Below, one piece after another: positions 44,436-53,329 of a DNA stretch of 64,000 bases. The notes under the pieces were generated by a model that was not told where the DNA came from, did no database searches, and saw only the letters and a list, made by a program, of their open reading frames with translations. The stretch is from assembly GCA_934526065.1 (NCBI GenBank), contig CAKSZX010000005.1, positions 62,001-126,000 of the forward strand, written 5' to 3'. Source of the DNA: an uncultured Oscillospiraceae bacterium. Lineage in GTDB: Bacteria > Bacillota > Clostridia > Oscillospirales > Ruminococcaceae. Both the position numbers and the translations under genes were made by a program. Every line of letters begins with the position of its first letter. Within the stretch, counting starts at the first letter, position 1.

Positions 44436-44891
44436 TTATTCAACAAAAAATCCCGACAAAATTTCATTTACCAATTTGCCGTCGGCTTTGCCTTTTGTAA
44501 GGGGCATAAGATTTTTCATAATAATGCCCTTTTGTTTTGCCGTAGGGTTTTCAATACCCAAATTTGCAAGAACACCTTTGATTGTCTCTTTAATTTCGTC
44601 CTCACTCATCTGTTTAGGCATAAATTCCGACAAAATGGCTATCTTGGCATTGCATTCTTCAACAACTGCCTCATAACCTGCCGGGGCTGTCTCGGCTGTT
44701 TCTTTGAGCCGCTTGATTTCCTTTGCAACAACGGCAACGGCTTCTTCGTCGGAAATGCCGTCTCTTTCACCAAGGTCAATAGCCTTTGCTTTCAAAGCCG
44801 CCAACAGGGCGGAAAGTGCGTCTTTTCTCACCTTGTCCTTATTTTTCATGGCTTCCATCATGCTGCTTCTGACTGTATCTATCATTGACAT
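44436..44891 (-). CDS. GatB/YqeY domain protein
   Basis: 151 residues, all-helical; MKNKDKVRKDALSALLAALK, GISDEEAVAVVAKEIKRLKET and NLGIENPTAKQKGIIMKNLMPL match YqeY, a free-standing relative of the GatB tail domain that binds tRNA. Its role is not defined. AGAGGTAA lies before the ATG. Monocistronic. Confidence 0.93.
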   Translation of the reverse strand: MSMIDTVRSSMMEAMKNKDKVRKDALSALLAALKAKAIDLGERDGISDEEAVAVVAKEIKRLKETAETAPAGYEAVVEECNAKIAILSEFMPKQMSEDEIKETIKGVLANLGIENPTAKQKGIIMKNLMPLTKGKADGKLVNEILSGFFVE

Positions 44892-45019
44892 ACTAAGTTA
44901 CCTCTTTCTTTTTTATTACTGTTATTTTACAACTTTTTTGTGTATGTTTCAATTAAAATATTGAAATATACGCCTATTATGTTTATAATAGTATAAAAAT
45001 TTTTAGAAAAGGTGATTTT

Positions 45020-45325
45020 ATGGGAAAATTAAGCTTTAAAAATATAGATGAAAATATTAAAAAGCTGTCCTCCTTGGACAGTTTTAGCGAAAATCAATCG
45101 AAAGCTCTTGAAAACTACAAAACCGCAAAGGCCAATTTGCTTACGGCCCTGGGAGCGGTTTTTGTATTCGGTGCAATGACCGTAACAATGCTTTTAAAGG
45201 CAAGCACCTCTCTTGCGGCAATTTCGGTGGTTTTTGGCGTGATAATGACGATTTTAAGCCTTTTTTCACGGGCAAAGTACAATAAAATTGCGGAAAATGC
45301 CATGAGCAGGGAGAATAACAAATGA
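45020..45325 (+). CDS. Small two-helix membrane protein, unknown
   Basis: 101 residues; a charged N-terminus, two adjacent membrane helices (~40-60 and 64-82) and a basic tail. AAAGGTG precedes the ATG. It overlaps the HD hydrolase start by 4 bases (ATGA), so the two are translated together. No family is recognised. Confidence 0.75.
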   Translation: MGKLSFKNIDENIKKLSSLDSFSENQSKALENYKTAKANLLTALGAVFVFGAMTVTMLLKASTSLAAISVVFGVIMTILSLFSRAKYNKIAENAMSRENNK

Positions 45326-45891
45326 AAGCGGAAGAACTTTTGCAAATACTTGACAGGGCGGCAAAGCTTAAAACCGCACCTCGCCACTGCTACACGGCCC
45401 CGGGCAGAGCCGAAAGCGTTGCAGACCACTCTTGGCGCATTGCGCTTATGGCCTTTTTGCTGACAGACGAAGAGGAATTTGCCCATGTGAATATGAATAA
45501 GGTAATTCAAATGTGCCTTATACACGATTTAGGCGAGGCCTTTACCGGGGATATACCCACATTTTTAAAAACCGGTGCCGACAGCACAAAAGAGGATGAT
45601 ATATTTAATCGGTGGGTGGACACATTCCCGGCTCATACCAAAGAAAGATGGCAGGCACTTTTAAAAGAAATGAACACTTTGCAAACTGCCGAGGCAAAAA
45701 TTTACAAGGCTCTTGATAGAATAGAGGCTCTTATTTCTCACAATGAATCAGATATTTCCACATGGCTGCCCCTGGAGTACGATTTACAATATACCTACGG
45801 CAAGGAAAATGTAAAATTTTCAAAATATTTAACAGAACTTCGCCGGGCTGTTGACAGGCAGACGGATAAAAAGATAAAAGAAGGGAAATAA
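45322..45891 (+). CDS. HD domain phosphohydrolase (YfbR/HDDC2-like)
   Basis: 189 residues: VADHSWRIAL, LIHDLGEAFTGD and the later Asp near DRIEALISHNESD give the H...HD...D metal site. HDDC2/YfbR proteins hydrolyse 5'-deoxynucleotides. It is coupled to the small membrane protein upstream and ends before the aspS promoter. Confidence 0.88.
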   Translation: MKAEELLQILDRAAKLKTAPRHCYTAPGRAESVADHSWRIALMAFLLTDEEEFAHVNMNKVIQMCLIHDLGEAFTGDIPTFLKTGADSTKEDDIFNRWVDTFPAHTKERWQALLKEMNTLQTAEAKIYKALDRIEALISHNESDISTWLPLEYDLQYTYGKENVKFSKYLTELRRAVDRQTDKKIKEGK

Positions 45892-45943
45892 GTGGCGACA
45901 CGGCTGAAAAACCATTATTTCAGCTAAAATATCCTTAAAATCA

Positions 45944-45972
45944 TTGACAATTCACCGAATATTGACTATAAT
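45944..45972 (+). promoter_or_regulatory. Consensus promoter of the T-box-aspS unit
   Basis: TTGACA (45944-45949), 17 bases, TATAAT (45967-45972). It fixes the RNA start at about 45979. Confidence 0.93.
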
Positions 45973-45978
45973 CATAAA

Positions 45979-46182
45979 AGAGACTTTGTCTGCAAAATAA
46001 GTCGTCACAGAGATTTGCGCCCCGGCTGTAAGCGCAAAACGGTTTGGCAGAACAGGGAACGCTCTGGATAACTCGGAAAATCAATATTAAAGTGGCCGCT
46101 TTGCGGCAATGCGGGTGGCACCGCGGGTTGATATAAAACTCGTCCCGGAAATTTTTGCAAGAGAATTTCCGGGCTTTTTATT
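45979..46182 (+). ncRNA. T-box riboswitch of aspS
   Basis: The T-box core GGGTGGCACCGCGGG is at 46112-46126, inside an antiterminator with TGGCCGCTTTGCGGC. A terminator follows (CCCGGAAATT at 46144-46153 with AATTTCCGGG at 46164-46173, then T-run). Stem I includes CTTTGT with ACAGGG, and GGCTGTAAGCGC as a distal-loop element. By my folding the specifier loop holds GAAC (46057-46060), which reads AAC (Asn) rather than an Asp codon. T-boxes sense uncharged tRNA and prevent termination. Confidence 0.9.
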
Positions 46183-46201
46183 TTTTCAGGAGGTTTATGG
46201 T

Positions 46202-47935
46202 ATGTTAAGAACGCATAACTGTAACGAAATACGCAAAGAAAACATCGGCGAAACAGTTACCCTTGCCGGCTGGGCATCGGCAATTCGTGACCACGGCGGT
46301 GTTATTTTCATCGACTTGCGTGACCACTTTGGCACTACACAGGTGGTTTTTCACGATGAAAAAATGCTTGAAAATGTGAACAGAGAAACCGTTATTCAGG
46401 TTACAGGCAAGGTTGTTGCCAGAGATGAGGAAACGGTAAACCCGAAAATCGAAACAGGCTTTGTTGAAGTTCATGTTGAAAAGCTTACAATTTTGGGCCC
46501 AAGCAAAAATATGCTGCCTTTTGAAATTGAAACATCAAAACAGACAAGAGAAGACGTAAGGCTTAAATACCGTTATTTGGATTTGAGAAACCCGGAACTT
46601 CACAAGAATATTGTGTTCCGTTCACAGATTATCAGCTATCTCCGCAGACAGATGGAAGAAATGGGCTTTTTGGACTTGCAAACCCCTATTTTGACATCTT
46701 CTTCACCGGAGGGCGCCCGTGACTACTTGGTACCAAGCCGTAAACACCCGGGTGAATTTTACGCTCTTCCCCAGAGCCCACAGCAGTTTAAACAGCTTTT
46801 GATGGTTGCCGGCTTTGATAAATATTATCAGGTTGCCCCTTGTTTCAGAGATGAGGACGCAAGAGGCGACAGAAGCCCGGGCGAGTTCTATCAGCTTGAC
46901 TTTGAAATGGCATTTGCGGAACAGGAAGACATTTTTGCCGTAGGCGAAAAGGTTTTGTACAACACATTTAAAAAGTTCTCAAACAAAGAGGTTAGCCCTG
47001 CGCCGTTCAGAAGAATTACCTTCAAAGACGCAATGCTTCACTACGGTTCGGACAAGCCTGATTTGAGAAACCCACTTTTGATTGAAGATTTGACAGACTT
47101 TTTTGCGGATGTTGAATTCGGCGCATTTAAGGGTAAGCCGGTAAGAGGTATTGTTGCCCACTGTGCCGACCAGTCAAAGAAATTCTTTGAAGATTCTTTG
47201 AAGTATGCCCTTTCAATCGGCATGAAAGGCTTGGGCTATCTTACACTTAAAGACGGCGGCTTTAAAGGCCCTATCGACAAGTTCCTTACAACGGAACAGC
47301 GTTCACACCTTATTGATATGTTGGGTATGAAAGACGGCGATGTTGTGTTCTTTATTTCCGACGGTAAGACAGTTGTTGACGGCCTTGCAGGCGGTATAAG
47401 AAAATGGCTTGGCGAAAGACTCAATCTTATTGACAACAACAAATTTGAATTCTGCTACATTGTGGACTTCCCTATGTACGAATTGAACCCTGATACACAC
47501 AAAATTGATTTCACCCACAACCCGTTCTCAATGCCGCAAGGCGGCCTTGAAGCCCTTGAAAACAAGGACCCGTTGGAAATCAACGCTTACCAGTATGATA
47601 TCGTATGTAATGGTATCGAGCTTTCAAGCGGCGCCGTAAGAAACCACAACCCTGAAATTATGCGTAAGGCATTTGCCATTGCAGGTTACGGCGAGGAAGA
47701 AGTTGCACGGAAGTTTGGCGCTTTGTACACCGCATTCCAGTACGGTGCACCTCCTCACGCAGGTATGGCACCTGGTATTGACAGAATGGTTATGCTCTTG
47801 GCTGATGAAGATACTATCCGTGATGTTATCGCATTCCCGCTTAACGGCGCAGCCCAGGACTTGATGATGAACGCACCGAGCCGGGTAACGGAGCAGCAGC
47901 TTGAAGACGTACACATCCGTGTTCGTGAAGTTTGA
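46202..47935 (+). CDS. aspS: Aspartyl-tRNA synthetase, probably non-discriminating
   Basis: A 577-residue class II synthetase with OB-fold anticodon domain, GAD insertion and motifs LKYRYLDLR, FRDEDARGDRSPGEFYQLD (motif 2) and GMAPGIDRMVMLL (motif 3). The anticodon domain reads IRDHGG; His in this spot marks AspRS forms that also charge tRNA-Asn, while E. coli and B. subtilis have Leu. The motif-2 loop also matches the type seen in alpha-proteobacteria. GGAGG precedes the ATG at 46202. An upstream frame extends into the T-box and is not coding. Confidence 0.96.
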   Translation: MLRTHNCNEIRKENIGETVTLAGWASAIRDHGGVIFIDLRDHFGTTQVVFHDEKMLENVNRETVIQVTGKVVARDEETVNPKIETGFVEVHVEKLTILGPSKNMLPFEIETSKQTREDVRLKYRYLDLRNPELHKNIVFRSQIISYLRRQMEEMGFLDLQTPILTSSSPEGARDYLVPSRKHPGEFYALPQSPQQFKQLLMVAGFDKYYQVAPCFRDEDARGDRSPGEFYQLDFEMAFAEQEDIFAVGEKVLYNTFKKFSNKEVSPAPFRRITFKDAMLHYGSDKPDLRNPLLIEDLTDFFADVEFGAFKGKPVRGIVAHCADQSKKFFEDSLKYALSIGMKGLGYLTLKDGGFKGPIDKFLTTEQRSHLIDMLGMKDGDVVFFISDGKTVVDGLAGGIRKWLGERLNLIDNNKFEFCYIVDFPMYELNPDTHKIDFTHNPFSMPQGGLEALENKDPLEINAYQYDIVCNGIELSSGAVRNHNPEIMRKAFAIAGYGEEEVARKFGALYTAFQYGAPPHAGMAPGIDRMVMLLADEDTIRDVIAFPLNGAAQDLMMNAPSRVTEQQLEDVHIRVREV

Positions 47936-47954
47936 TTTTTAAATATTAAACATA

Positions 47955-47988
47955 AAAAAACAACCCCATTTTGGGGGTTGTTTTTTTG
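47955..47988 (+). terminator. Terminator after aspS
   Basis: AAACAACCCC - ATTTT - GGGGGTTGTTTTTTT, effective in both directions. The remaining ~140 bases before the Nudix gene show nothing further. Confidence 0.93.
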
Positions 47989-48127
47989 TGTGACCGTTGG
48001 CATTGTATTAAAATTTAAAATATTTGCTTGTAAATCTACTCCTACCGTTTTACTTCTGCGCTCCATAATAACAGTAGACTGCCCTTGTTTGTATCGAAAA
48101 TTGCCCGATACAGTATCCAAATAAATT

Positions 48128-48664
48128 TTATAAATTAAATATTTCTTTTGCCCTGAAAATAGCCCGAATGGTTTTACCGTCACTGATTTCCCCGTTTACA
48201 CACATTTTATATGCGGTTTTAAAGGGGATTTTTTCAGCCGTAACAAATTCGTCTTCGTCCGGATGCACCTCTCCCGGTTTCAATCCTGTGGCGGCAAACA
48301 GATAAATTATCTCACTGCAATAGCCGACAGAGGGCCAGAATTCCCCCAACGACACTATTTTTTCGGCGGTAAAACCGGTTTCCTCACCCAGTTCACGACC
48401 TGCGGCCTTTATAGGCTCTTCGTTTTTTTCCAATTTGCCGGCAGGCAATTCCAAAATTTCTCGGTTGAATGGGGCTCTGTACTGCCTTACAAAATACACA
48501 TTGCCATCGCTGTCCATAGGCAAAATACAGGCGCCGCCGTTATGTATAACCAAATCCCTGTTTGCGTAATTTCCGTTTTCAAGGAAAACACTGCGTTTTT
48601 TAACCGTAAAAACACGGCAGGAATAAACTGTTTCTTCGCTGACTGTCTTTTCAAAATGCGCCAT
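48128..48664 (-). CDS. Nudix hydrolase, ADP-ribose pyrophosphatase type
   Basis: 178 residues; the Nudix box GX5EX7REXXEEXGX is GKLEKNEEPIKAAGRELGEE then TGF. FVRQYRAPFNREILELPAG is typical of the NudF/ADP-ribose group. It probably cleaves ADP-ribose to AMP and ribose-5-phosphate in the cytoplasm. AAAGGAG lies before the ATG; monocistronic. Confidence 0.92.
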   Translation of the reverse strand: MAHFEKTVSEETVYSCRVFTVKKRSVFLENGNYANRDLVIHNGGACILPMDSDGNVYFVRQYRAPFNREILELPAGKLEKNEEPIKAAGRELGEETGFTAEKIVSLGEFWPSVGYCSEIIYLFAATGLKPGEVHPDEDEFVTAEKIPFKTAYKMCVNGEISDGKTIRAIFRAKEIFNL

Positions 48665-48715
48665 TTTTCTATCTCCTTTTCATTAAAGTATATCACCAAA
48701 TTCTTGTATATACAA

Positions 48716-48745
48716 CAGAAAATCCGCCGTAATTTGCGGCGGATA
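48716..48745 (-). terminator. Terminator after the LysR gene
   Basis: Minus strand TCCGCCGCAAATTACGGCGGA hairpin followed by TTTTCTG. Confidence 0.75.
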
Positions 48746-48753
48746 AATTTATG

Positions 48754-49677
48754 TTATATAAGAACTATTTTTTCGGTGGCCTTGCTGCTTTTTAATTTGC
48801 GGGCGTAGTCTTTGGCACCGTTTATAACGACATCTATATTTGCCCTGGGCTGTGTTGACTTAGCCGTAAGAATAACATCATAAATATCAAAATCATCGGC
48901 CCAATCCAACTTTACAAGGCCCATATCCTCCATCATAGGTACACATACATATGGAACAAGGCAGATGCGTCTATCCTTTTTAACGGCGCTTATAACGGCA
49001 AAAATACTGCCCAAAAGCAGTTCGCTTGCAATGTTTACCCCCTGTGCCTCCAATTCCTTTCTGAACTGTGCGGTAAAACAACAGTCTTCATATGTAAAAG
49101 CAAAACCGCAATTTTCAAAATCCGACATTGTAACATTACTTTTCCCTACAAGAGGGTGATCCGATACCGTCATTACACAGAGTTTTTCACGAAAAAGCGG
49201 AACGGTGTCATAACTGGGATTATCTGCCAGGCTCATGACTTCCACAAAACCCATATCTACCCGTCCTTCGTCAAGCCATGACGGCACTCTGGCGCAACAG
49301 GTTGAATGTACCCGGGTTATAAAGCTATTGCCCCGGCTCTCCAACTGTGCAAAAAAGTCTCCAAAGGCAAAACCCACCATAAGTTCGCCTCCGGCAATAT
49401 TAACAGTTGTATTGCCGTTGTCCTTGTCCACAAATTCTCTTTGAATAAGATAGTATTCATCAAGAATTTTTTCCGCATACTTCATAAATTTCATACCGTT
49501 TTCGGTAAGCTCTATCTTATTGTTTCTGAACTCCACAAGCTGAACCTGCAACTCGTCCTCCAAAGTGCGTATATGCTTTGACAGGGTAGAAGGAGCATAG
49601 CTCAATTTATCCGACGCCTTCAAATAATTTTTTTCTACCGAAAGTGTTTTTAGTGTTATCAACTGTTTAATATCCAT
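48754..49677 (-). CDS. LysR family transcriptional regulator
   Basis: 307 residues; N-terminal HTH (LKTLSVEKNYLKASDKLSYA, then PSTLSKHIRTLEDELQVQLVE) and a periplasmic-binding-like effector domain (~90-290). It is encoded just after the flavoprotein reductase gene but behind a terminator, so it has its own transcript. By position it is a candidate regulator of the reductase/apbE pair; its effector is unknown. Confidence 0.92.
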   Translation of the reverse strand: MDIKQLITLKTLSVEKNYLKASDKLSYAPSTLSKHIRTLEDELQVQLVEFRNNKIELTENGMKFMKYAEKILDEYYLIQREFVDKDNGNTTVNIAGGELMVGFAFGDFFAQLESRGNSFITRVHSTCCARVPSWLDEGRVDMGFVEVMSLADNPSYDTVPLFREKLCVMTVSDHPLVGKSNVTMSDFENCGFAFTYEDCCFTAQFRKELEAQGVNIASELLLGSIFAVISAVKKDRRICLVPYVCVPMMEDMGLVKLDWADDFDIYDVILTAKSTQPRANIDVVINGAKDYARKLKSSKATEKIVLI

Positions 49678-49701
49678 AACTGCTCACCGATTTAATATAA
49701 A

Positions 49702-49735
49702 AATAAGGGTACCCGTTCGAGTACCCTTATTGTAT
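49702..49735 (-). terminator. Terminator between the reductase and LysR genes
   Basis: AATAAGGGTAC - CCGTTCGA - GTACCCTTATT; in the minus direction a T-rich tail follows. Confidence 0.88.
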
Positions 49736-49764
49736 CACAAATTATTCAATTTGTTAACTTAAAA

Positions 49765-51753
49765 TTACTTTGCATCTGCGACAGCTGTTTCACCGGCAAG
49801 TTTACCGAATACAACTGTATCAACAACAGCGTTACCGCCAAGACGGTTAGCACCGTGGAGACCACCTGTGATTTCACCAGCTGCGTAGAGACCCTTAATA
49901 GCTTCGCCGTTTTCATTCAATACTCTTGTTTCTGTATCGATTGTAACGCCGCCCATTGTGTGGTGAACGCAAGCTTTACGCGGTGTAGCAACCCAAGGAC
50001 CGTTTTCAAGCTTTGTTGAATAAAGTGTTCTGCCGAATTCGTCTTTGCCTGTTTCAACTGACTTGTTGAATGCGTCAACTGTAGCCTTCAAATCGTCTGC
50101 GCTGCAGCCGAGTTTTTCAGCCATTTCGTCAAGTGTATCGGCAACGATGATGTAGCCGTTTTCTTCCAAGTACTGGAATGTAAAGCCATCGGCTGATCTC
50201 CAGTCAGGATCGTTGATGTCAACATAGCCTGCACCGTCACCGGATTCGAGCATGTAGAACATACCGTCTGTCTGCCGCAATGAAGCAAGGCAGATTTCGT
50301 CACGACGAGCGCCTTCGTTTACAAATCTCTTACCTTCTTTGTTGATGAAGATAATCTGGTCTGTACCGTTAACATCTCTTGGTGGGTATTTTGTAAGCTG
50401 GCCATCCTGTGTGTTGCCAAGGTAGAGCAACTGGATCTGTTCCATATCTGTGAGGCTTGCACCTACAGCTTTAGCCATTGTGATACCGTCGCCCTGTGAG
50501 CAGCTGAAACGGTTTGTTGTAGCAACCTTAGAAAGGTCATCCCATTTACCTGATGTGTTGTATTCCTGAACCATCCGGCTGTTAGCGGCAAAACCGCCTG
50601 TTGCCAAGATAACGCTCTTAGCTGTAACTGTGAACTTGTTACCTGCCTTGTCTTCGCAAACAACGCCTGTAACTGCGCCTGATTCATCTGTTACAAGTTC
50701 TTTACCTGTGCAAGATGTAAGAACTGTAACATTTTCGTCCTTGTCAACATTTTTAACATATGTTGAAAGGAAGCCTGTACCCATCTGCATTGTAGATGTG
50801 TGTGTTCTCTGCCAGAGAGAACCTGCGCCCTGACCGATCTTGTCTGAGAATGACATACCAAGATCTTCGATCCACTGGAGACCGTCATAAGCGTTGTAGC
50901 ACAATACCTTTACAAGGTCAAGGTTAGCAACCTGGTCGCCGCCCAACCATGTCTGCAATGCGTACCATTCTTTCGTATCGAACAAATCTGTTCTGCCTGA
51001 TTTCTTGTATTCATCCCACTGCTTTTGAACTTCAGCCTGGAGAGCTTTGCCGTCTTCTTTTTCAATATCTGTAGCCAAAGCCTTTTCAACTGTTGTCTTA
51101 ACAGCGTCTGTCATTGTAACTTCTTTCTGAAGTTCTTCGTTAGGTGTGTTGTAGATAGCGCCACAAACAAGTGTGTCGCCGCCAACTTCGGCGTTCTTTT
51201 CAATAACAACAACCTTAGCGCCCTGCTGGCCTGCTGCAATAGCTGCTGCAAGACCTGCGCCGCCGCCGCCGACAACTGCAACGTCAGCTTCCTGGTCTGG
51301 AACTGCCTCGCCTGCCGGAACTTCTGCGTTCCAATCGTCAAGGTTTGCACCTGCCTGTGTCAAAGCATCTTTAACAGCTGCTTTAACTGCTGCTGATGTA
51401 ATTGTAGCACCTGCTGCGTTATCAACTGCCAATGACTGGTTAGCAACGATAGCCTCAGGGATTGAATCTACAGGTGCAACACCACCTGCTGTCAATACAT
51501 TGCCGTCTGCGTCTTTGAGGGAAGAACCGATACCCGGTGTCTCCTGCTCGCTTGTAACTTTTACGCTAACGATAGAATCTGCTGTTACTTCAACTTCAAC
51601 TGTAACATCATCATTCATACCTTTAGCTGTACCTGTGTATGTGCCGGCTGTCATAGCTGTTTTGTCGCCGTTACCGCTGTTTCCCTTTGAAGAACAAGCT
51701 GTAACTGAACAAAGCATGGCAACACTAAGCACAAAAGCCAAAACTTTTTTCAT
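49765..51753 (-). CDS. Extracytoplasmic FMN/FAD flavoprotein reductase (fumarate reductase-like lipoprotein)
   Basis: 662 residues. A lipobox (VTAC, Cys20) anchors it outside. Residues ~35-130 are an FMN-binding domain with D111-NAAGATITS (Thr117 the ApbE target). A FAD_binding_2 domain follows (DVAVVGGGGAGLAAAIAA at ~157) with CVHHTMGGVTID and GLYAAGEITGGLHGANRLGG near the end, as in flavocytochrome c/UrdA-like reductases of unsaturated acids. No heme motif is present. It lies between apbE and LysR, so flavin loading and use are linked. The substrate is not predictable. Confidence 0.9.
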   Translation of the reverse strand: MKKVLAFVLSVAMLCSVTACSSKGNSGNGDKTAMTAGTYTGTAKGMNDDVTVEVEVTADSIVSVKVTSEQETPGIGSSLKDADGNVLTAGGVAPVDSIPEAIVANQSLAVDNAAGATITSAAVKAAVKDALTQAGANLDDWNAEVPAGEAVPDQEADVAVVGGGGAGLAAAIAAGQQGAKVVVIEKNAEVGGDTLVCGAIYNTPNEELQKEVTMTDAVKTTVEKALATDIEKEDGKALQAEVQKQWDEYKKSGRTDLFDTKEWYALQTWLGGDQVANLDLVKVLCYNAYDGLQWIEDLGMSFSDKIGQGAGSLWQRTHTSTMQMGTGFLSTYVKNVDKDENVTVLTSCTGKELVTDESGAVTGVVCEDKAGNKFTVTAKSVILATGGFAANSRMVQEYNTSGKWDDLSKVATTNRFSCSQGDGITMAKAVGASLTDMEQIQLLYLGNTQDGQLTKYPPRDVNGTDQIIFINKEGKRFVNEGARRDEICLASLRQTDGMFYMLESGDGAGYVDINDPDWRSADGFTFQYLEENGYIIVADTLDEMAEKLGCSADDLKATVDAFNKSVETGKDEFGRTLYSTKLENGPWVATPRKACVHHTMGGVTIDTETRVLNENGEAIKGLYAAGEITGGLHGANRLGGNAVVDTVVFGKLAGETAVADAK

Positions 51754-51819
51754 TTGAATTTCTCCTTTTCAAAGATTTGACATCATTTTAACACATTCTA
51801 TTCAATTTTTAAACACACT

Positions 51820-51854
51820 AAAAGTGTGAGGTGTCACACTTTTTTGAAAAGTGT
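51820..51854. promoter_or_regulatory. Three-arm inverted repeat upstream of the reductase
   Basis: AAAAGTGTGA (51820-51829), GGTG, TCACACTTTT (51834-51843), then AAAAGTGT (51847-51854). The middle ACACTTTT can pair with either outer AAAAGTGT, so two hairpins exclude each other. It lies 67-100 bases before the reductase start: an operator or an RNA switch. Confidence 0.7.
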
Positions 51855-51908
51855 TTTTATCGATAAAAATATAATATAAAATTCGTGCAAGTATTAGATA
51901 AAAAGATA

Positions 51909-51949
51909 GCAAAATGTCTATAATCGATAAATTCATATAGACATTTTGC
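51909..51949. repeat. Perfect 14 bp inverted repeat between apbE and the reductase
   Basis: GCAAAATGTCTATA (51909-51922) and its complement TATAGACATTTTGC (51936-51949). In the minus direction it is followed by TATCTTTTTA, so it may terminate apbE, or it may be an operator for the reductase. Confidence 0.65.
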
Positions 51950-51990
51950 ATAAAAATAAATATAAAATTTCGTCAGCTTGTGCTTTTAAA

Positions 51991-53094
51991 TCACGGTGTA
52001 TTTACATCAACACCCCGGGAAGCAAGGTATTGTTTTGCCCCGTCTGTCATATACTGTCGGCCGTCCATTGTGTACAAAATGCACTCCACGCCGTCAAGGC
52101 TTTCAACCAGTTGTAAAGCGTCCTCCGGCTGTGAAAGGAACACCGCCGTAGAAAGTGCGTCGGCCTCGCCGCTGTCCTCACAGAAAATCGTAACACCCCG
52201 GTAAATTTCCTCCGGGTAAAGTGTAACAGGGTCTATAATGTGGTGATATCTCTTGCCGTCAACAACAACATATCTCTCGTATCCGCCGGAACAAACCAAG
52301 GACATATCCGTATTAAAGTAAGCAATGTCGATTTGTCCCTCTTGCTTTTTAAAGTTTTCATCGGTGTACGGGTTTTGAATACCTATCGCCCATCTCTCCC
52401 TGCCGTCGGGCTTGCCGTGGCACTTTACATTGCCGCCGGCGGAAAGGCTGTAATTGTCATATTTTTCATTCAAAGCGTCACAGACTATTTCCGTTGCGTA
52501 GCCCTTTGCCACTGCGCCCACATCAATTCTCACTTCCGGGTCGGTGATGTAAACGGTGCTGTTTTCCTCGTCAATTACTATGGCGTCAATATCCGTATGC
52601 TCTGCCTTTTCTTTTAAAACATCAATATCCGGCAGCGGCGTTGTAGGGTCATCCCGATATGCCTCACGGAAGTCATGCCACACCTTTAAAACCGAACCCA
52701 TAGCCACATTTAATTTGCCGCCGGATTTTTCGTACCACTCCTTTGAAAATTTCAAAAGGTCGATAATTTCCTTACTTACCTTAACAGGTGCAACACCTGC
52801 ATTATCGTTTATGGTTTTTATATTATTTACGCCCTCGTAGTCGTTGTAAATATCATACAAATCATTCAAATATGTGTATTTTTTTGTAATAAGGTCTATC
52901 ATACCGTCAAATTCATCTTGACTGTCCCGATAAGCGGTAACCGAAATAACGGTTGAGAACAAATCTTCTTGACCTATTATCATTTGACTGAATTTTTGCC
53001 TGCCGTCGCCATTGCCGCCCCGTGATTTTTGACAGCCGGTAAAAGCTGTCAAGGCAATGACAAACATCATAATTAAACTTACTGTTTTTTTCAT
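51991..53094 (-). CDS. apbE: FAD:protein FMN transferase (lipoprotein)
   Basis: 367 residues with a lipobox (FTGC) after a signal helix. ApbE motifs are clear: SAGGNVKCHGKPDG, DVGAVAKGYATE, and HHIIDPVTLYPE with the catalytic His/Asp. It moves FMN from FAD onto a Thr/Ser in S/T-G-A-T/S motifs of exported proteins; the reductase next door and the 39.4 kb lipoprotein are the obvious targets. It precedes the reductase gene on the same strand, 237 bases apart. Confidence 0.95.
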   Translation of the reverse strand: MKKTVSLIMMFVIALTAFTGCQKSRGGNGDGRQKFSQMIIGQEDLFSTVISVTAYRDSQDEFDGMIDLITKKYTYLNDLYDIYNDYEGVNNIKTINDNAGVAPVKVSKEIIDLLKFSKEWYEKSGGKLNVAMGSVLKVWHDFREAYRDDPTTPLPDIDVLKEKAEHTDIDAIVIDEENSTVYITDPEVRIDVGAVAKGYATEIVCDALNEKYDNYSLSAGGNVKCHGKPDGRERWAIGIQNPYTDENFKKQEGQIDIAYFNTDMSLVCSGGYERYVVVDGKRYHHIIDPVTLYPEEIYRGVTIFCEDSGEADALSTAVFLSQPEDALQLVESLDGVECILYTMDGRQYMTDGAKQYLASRGVDVNTP

Positions 53095-53237
53095 TATATA
53101 TATTCCTTTATTATATCTTCATGGCCTTTTAAAAGCTACAGTTTATTTTACCATAAATAATTCGATTTATAAATATGTATTTACTGCCAAAATATTAAAG
53201 TTTGGTTACAAATAATCCCGGCTTTTTGGTATTTTGT

Positions 53238-53263
53238 TAAAATACACCTGTAAAATACATCTG
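53238..53263. repeat. Tandem 13 bp direct repeat
   Basis: TAAAATACACCTG followed directly by TAAAATACATCTG, ending 20 bases before the -35 of the M20 gene; a possible activator site. Confidence 0.55.
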
Positions 53264-53282
53264 TTTTTCGTGAAAGTACATA

Positions 53283-53311
53283 TTGAAGAATTTCCCCCAT
53301 AAGTGTATAAT
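53283..53311 (+). promoter_or_regulatory. Promoter of the M20 amidohydrolase
   Basis: TTGAAG (53283-53288), 17 bases, TATAAT (53306-53311). Confidence 0.8.
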
Positions 53312-53329
53312 GTAGTCATCATAAAATAT

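Noticed and set aside
46109..46201. N-terminal extension of aspS by 31 codons
   Set aside because: The extension lies within the T-box antiterminator and terminator; GGAGG points to the ATG at 46202.
51173..51757. Long open frames antisense to the flavoprotein reductase gene
   Set aside because: Codon bias of the Ala/Gly-rich reductase opens the opposite strand; no ribosome site or domain.
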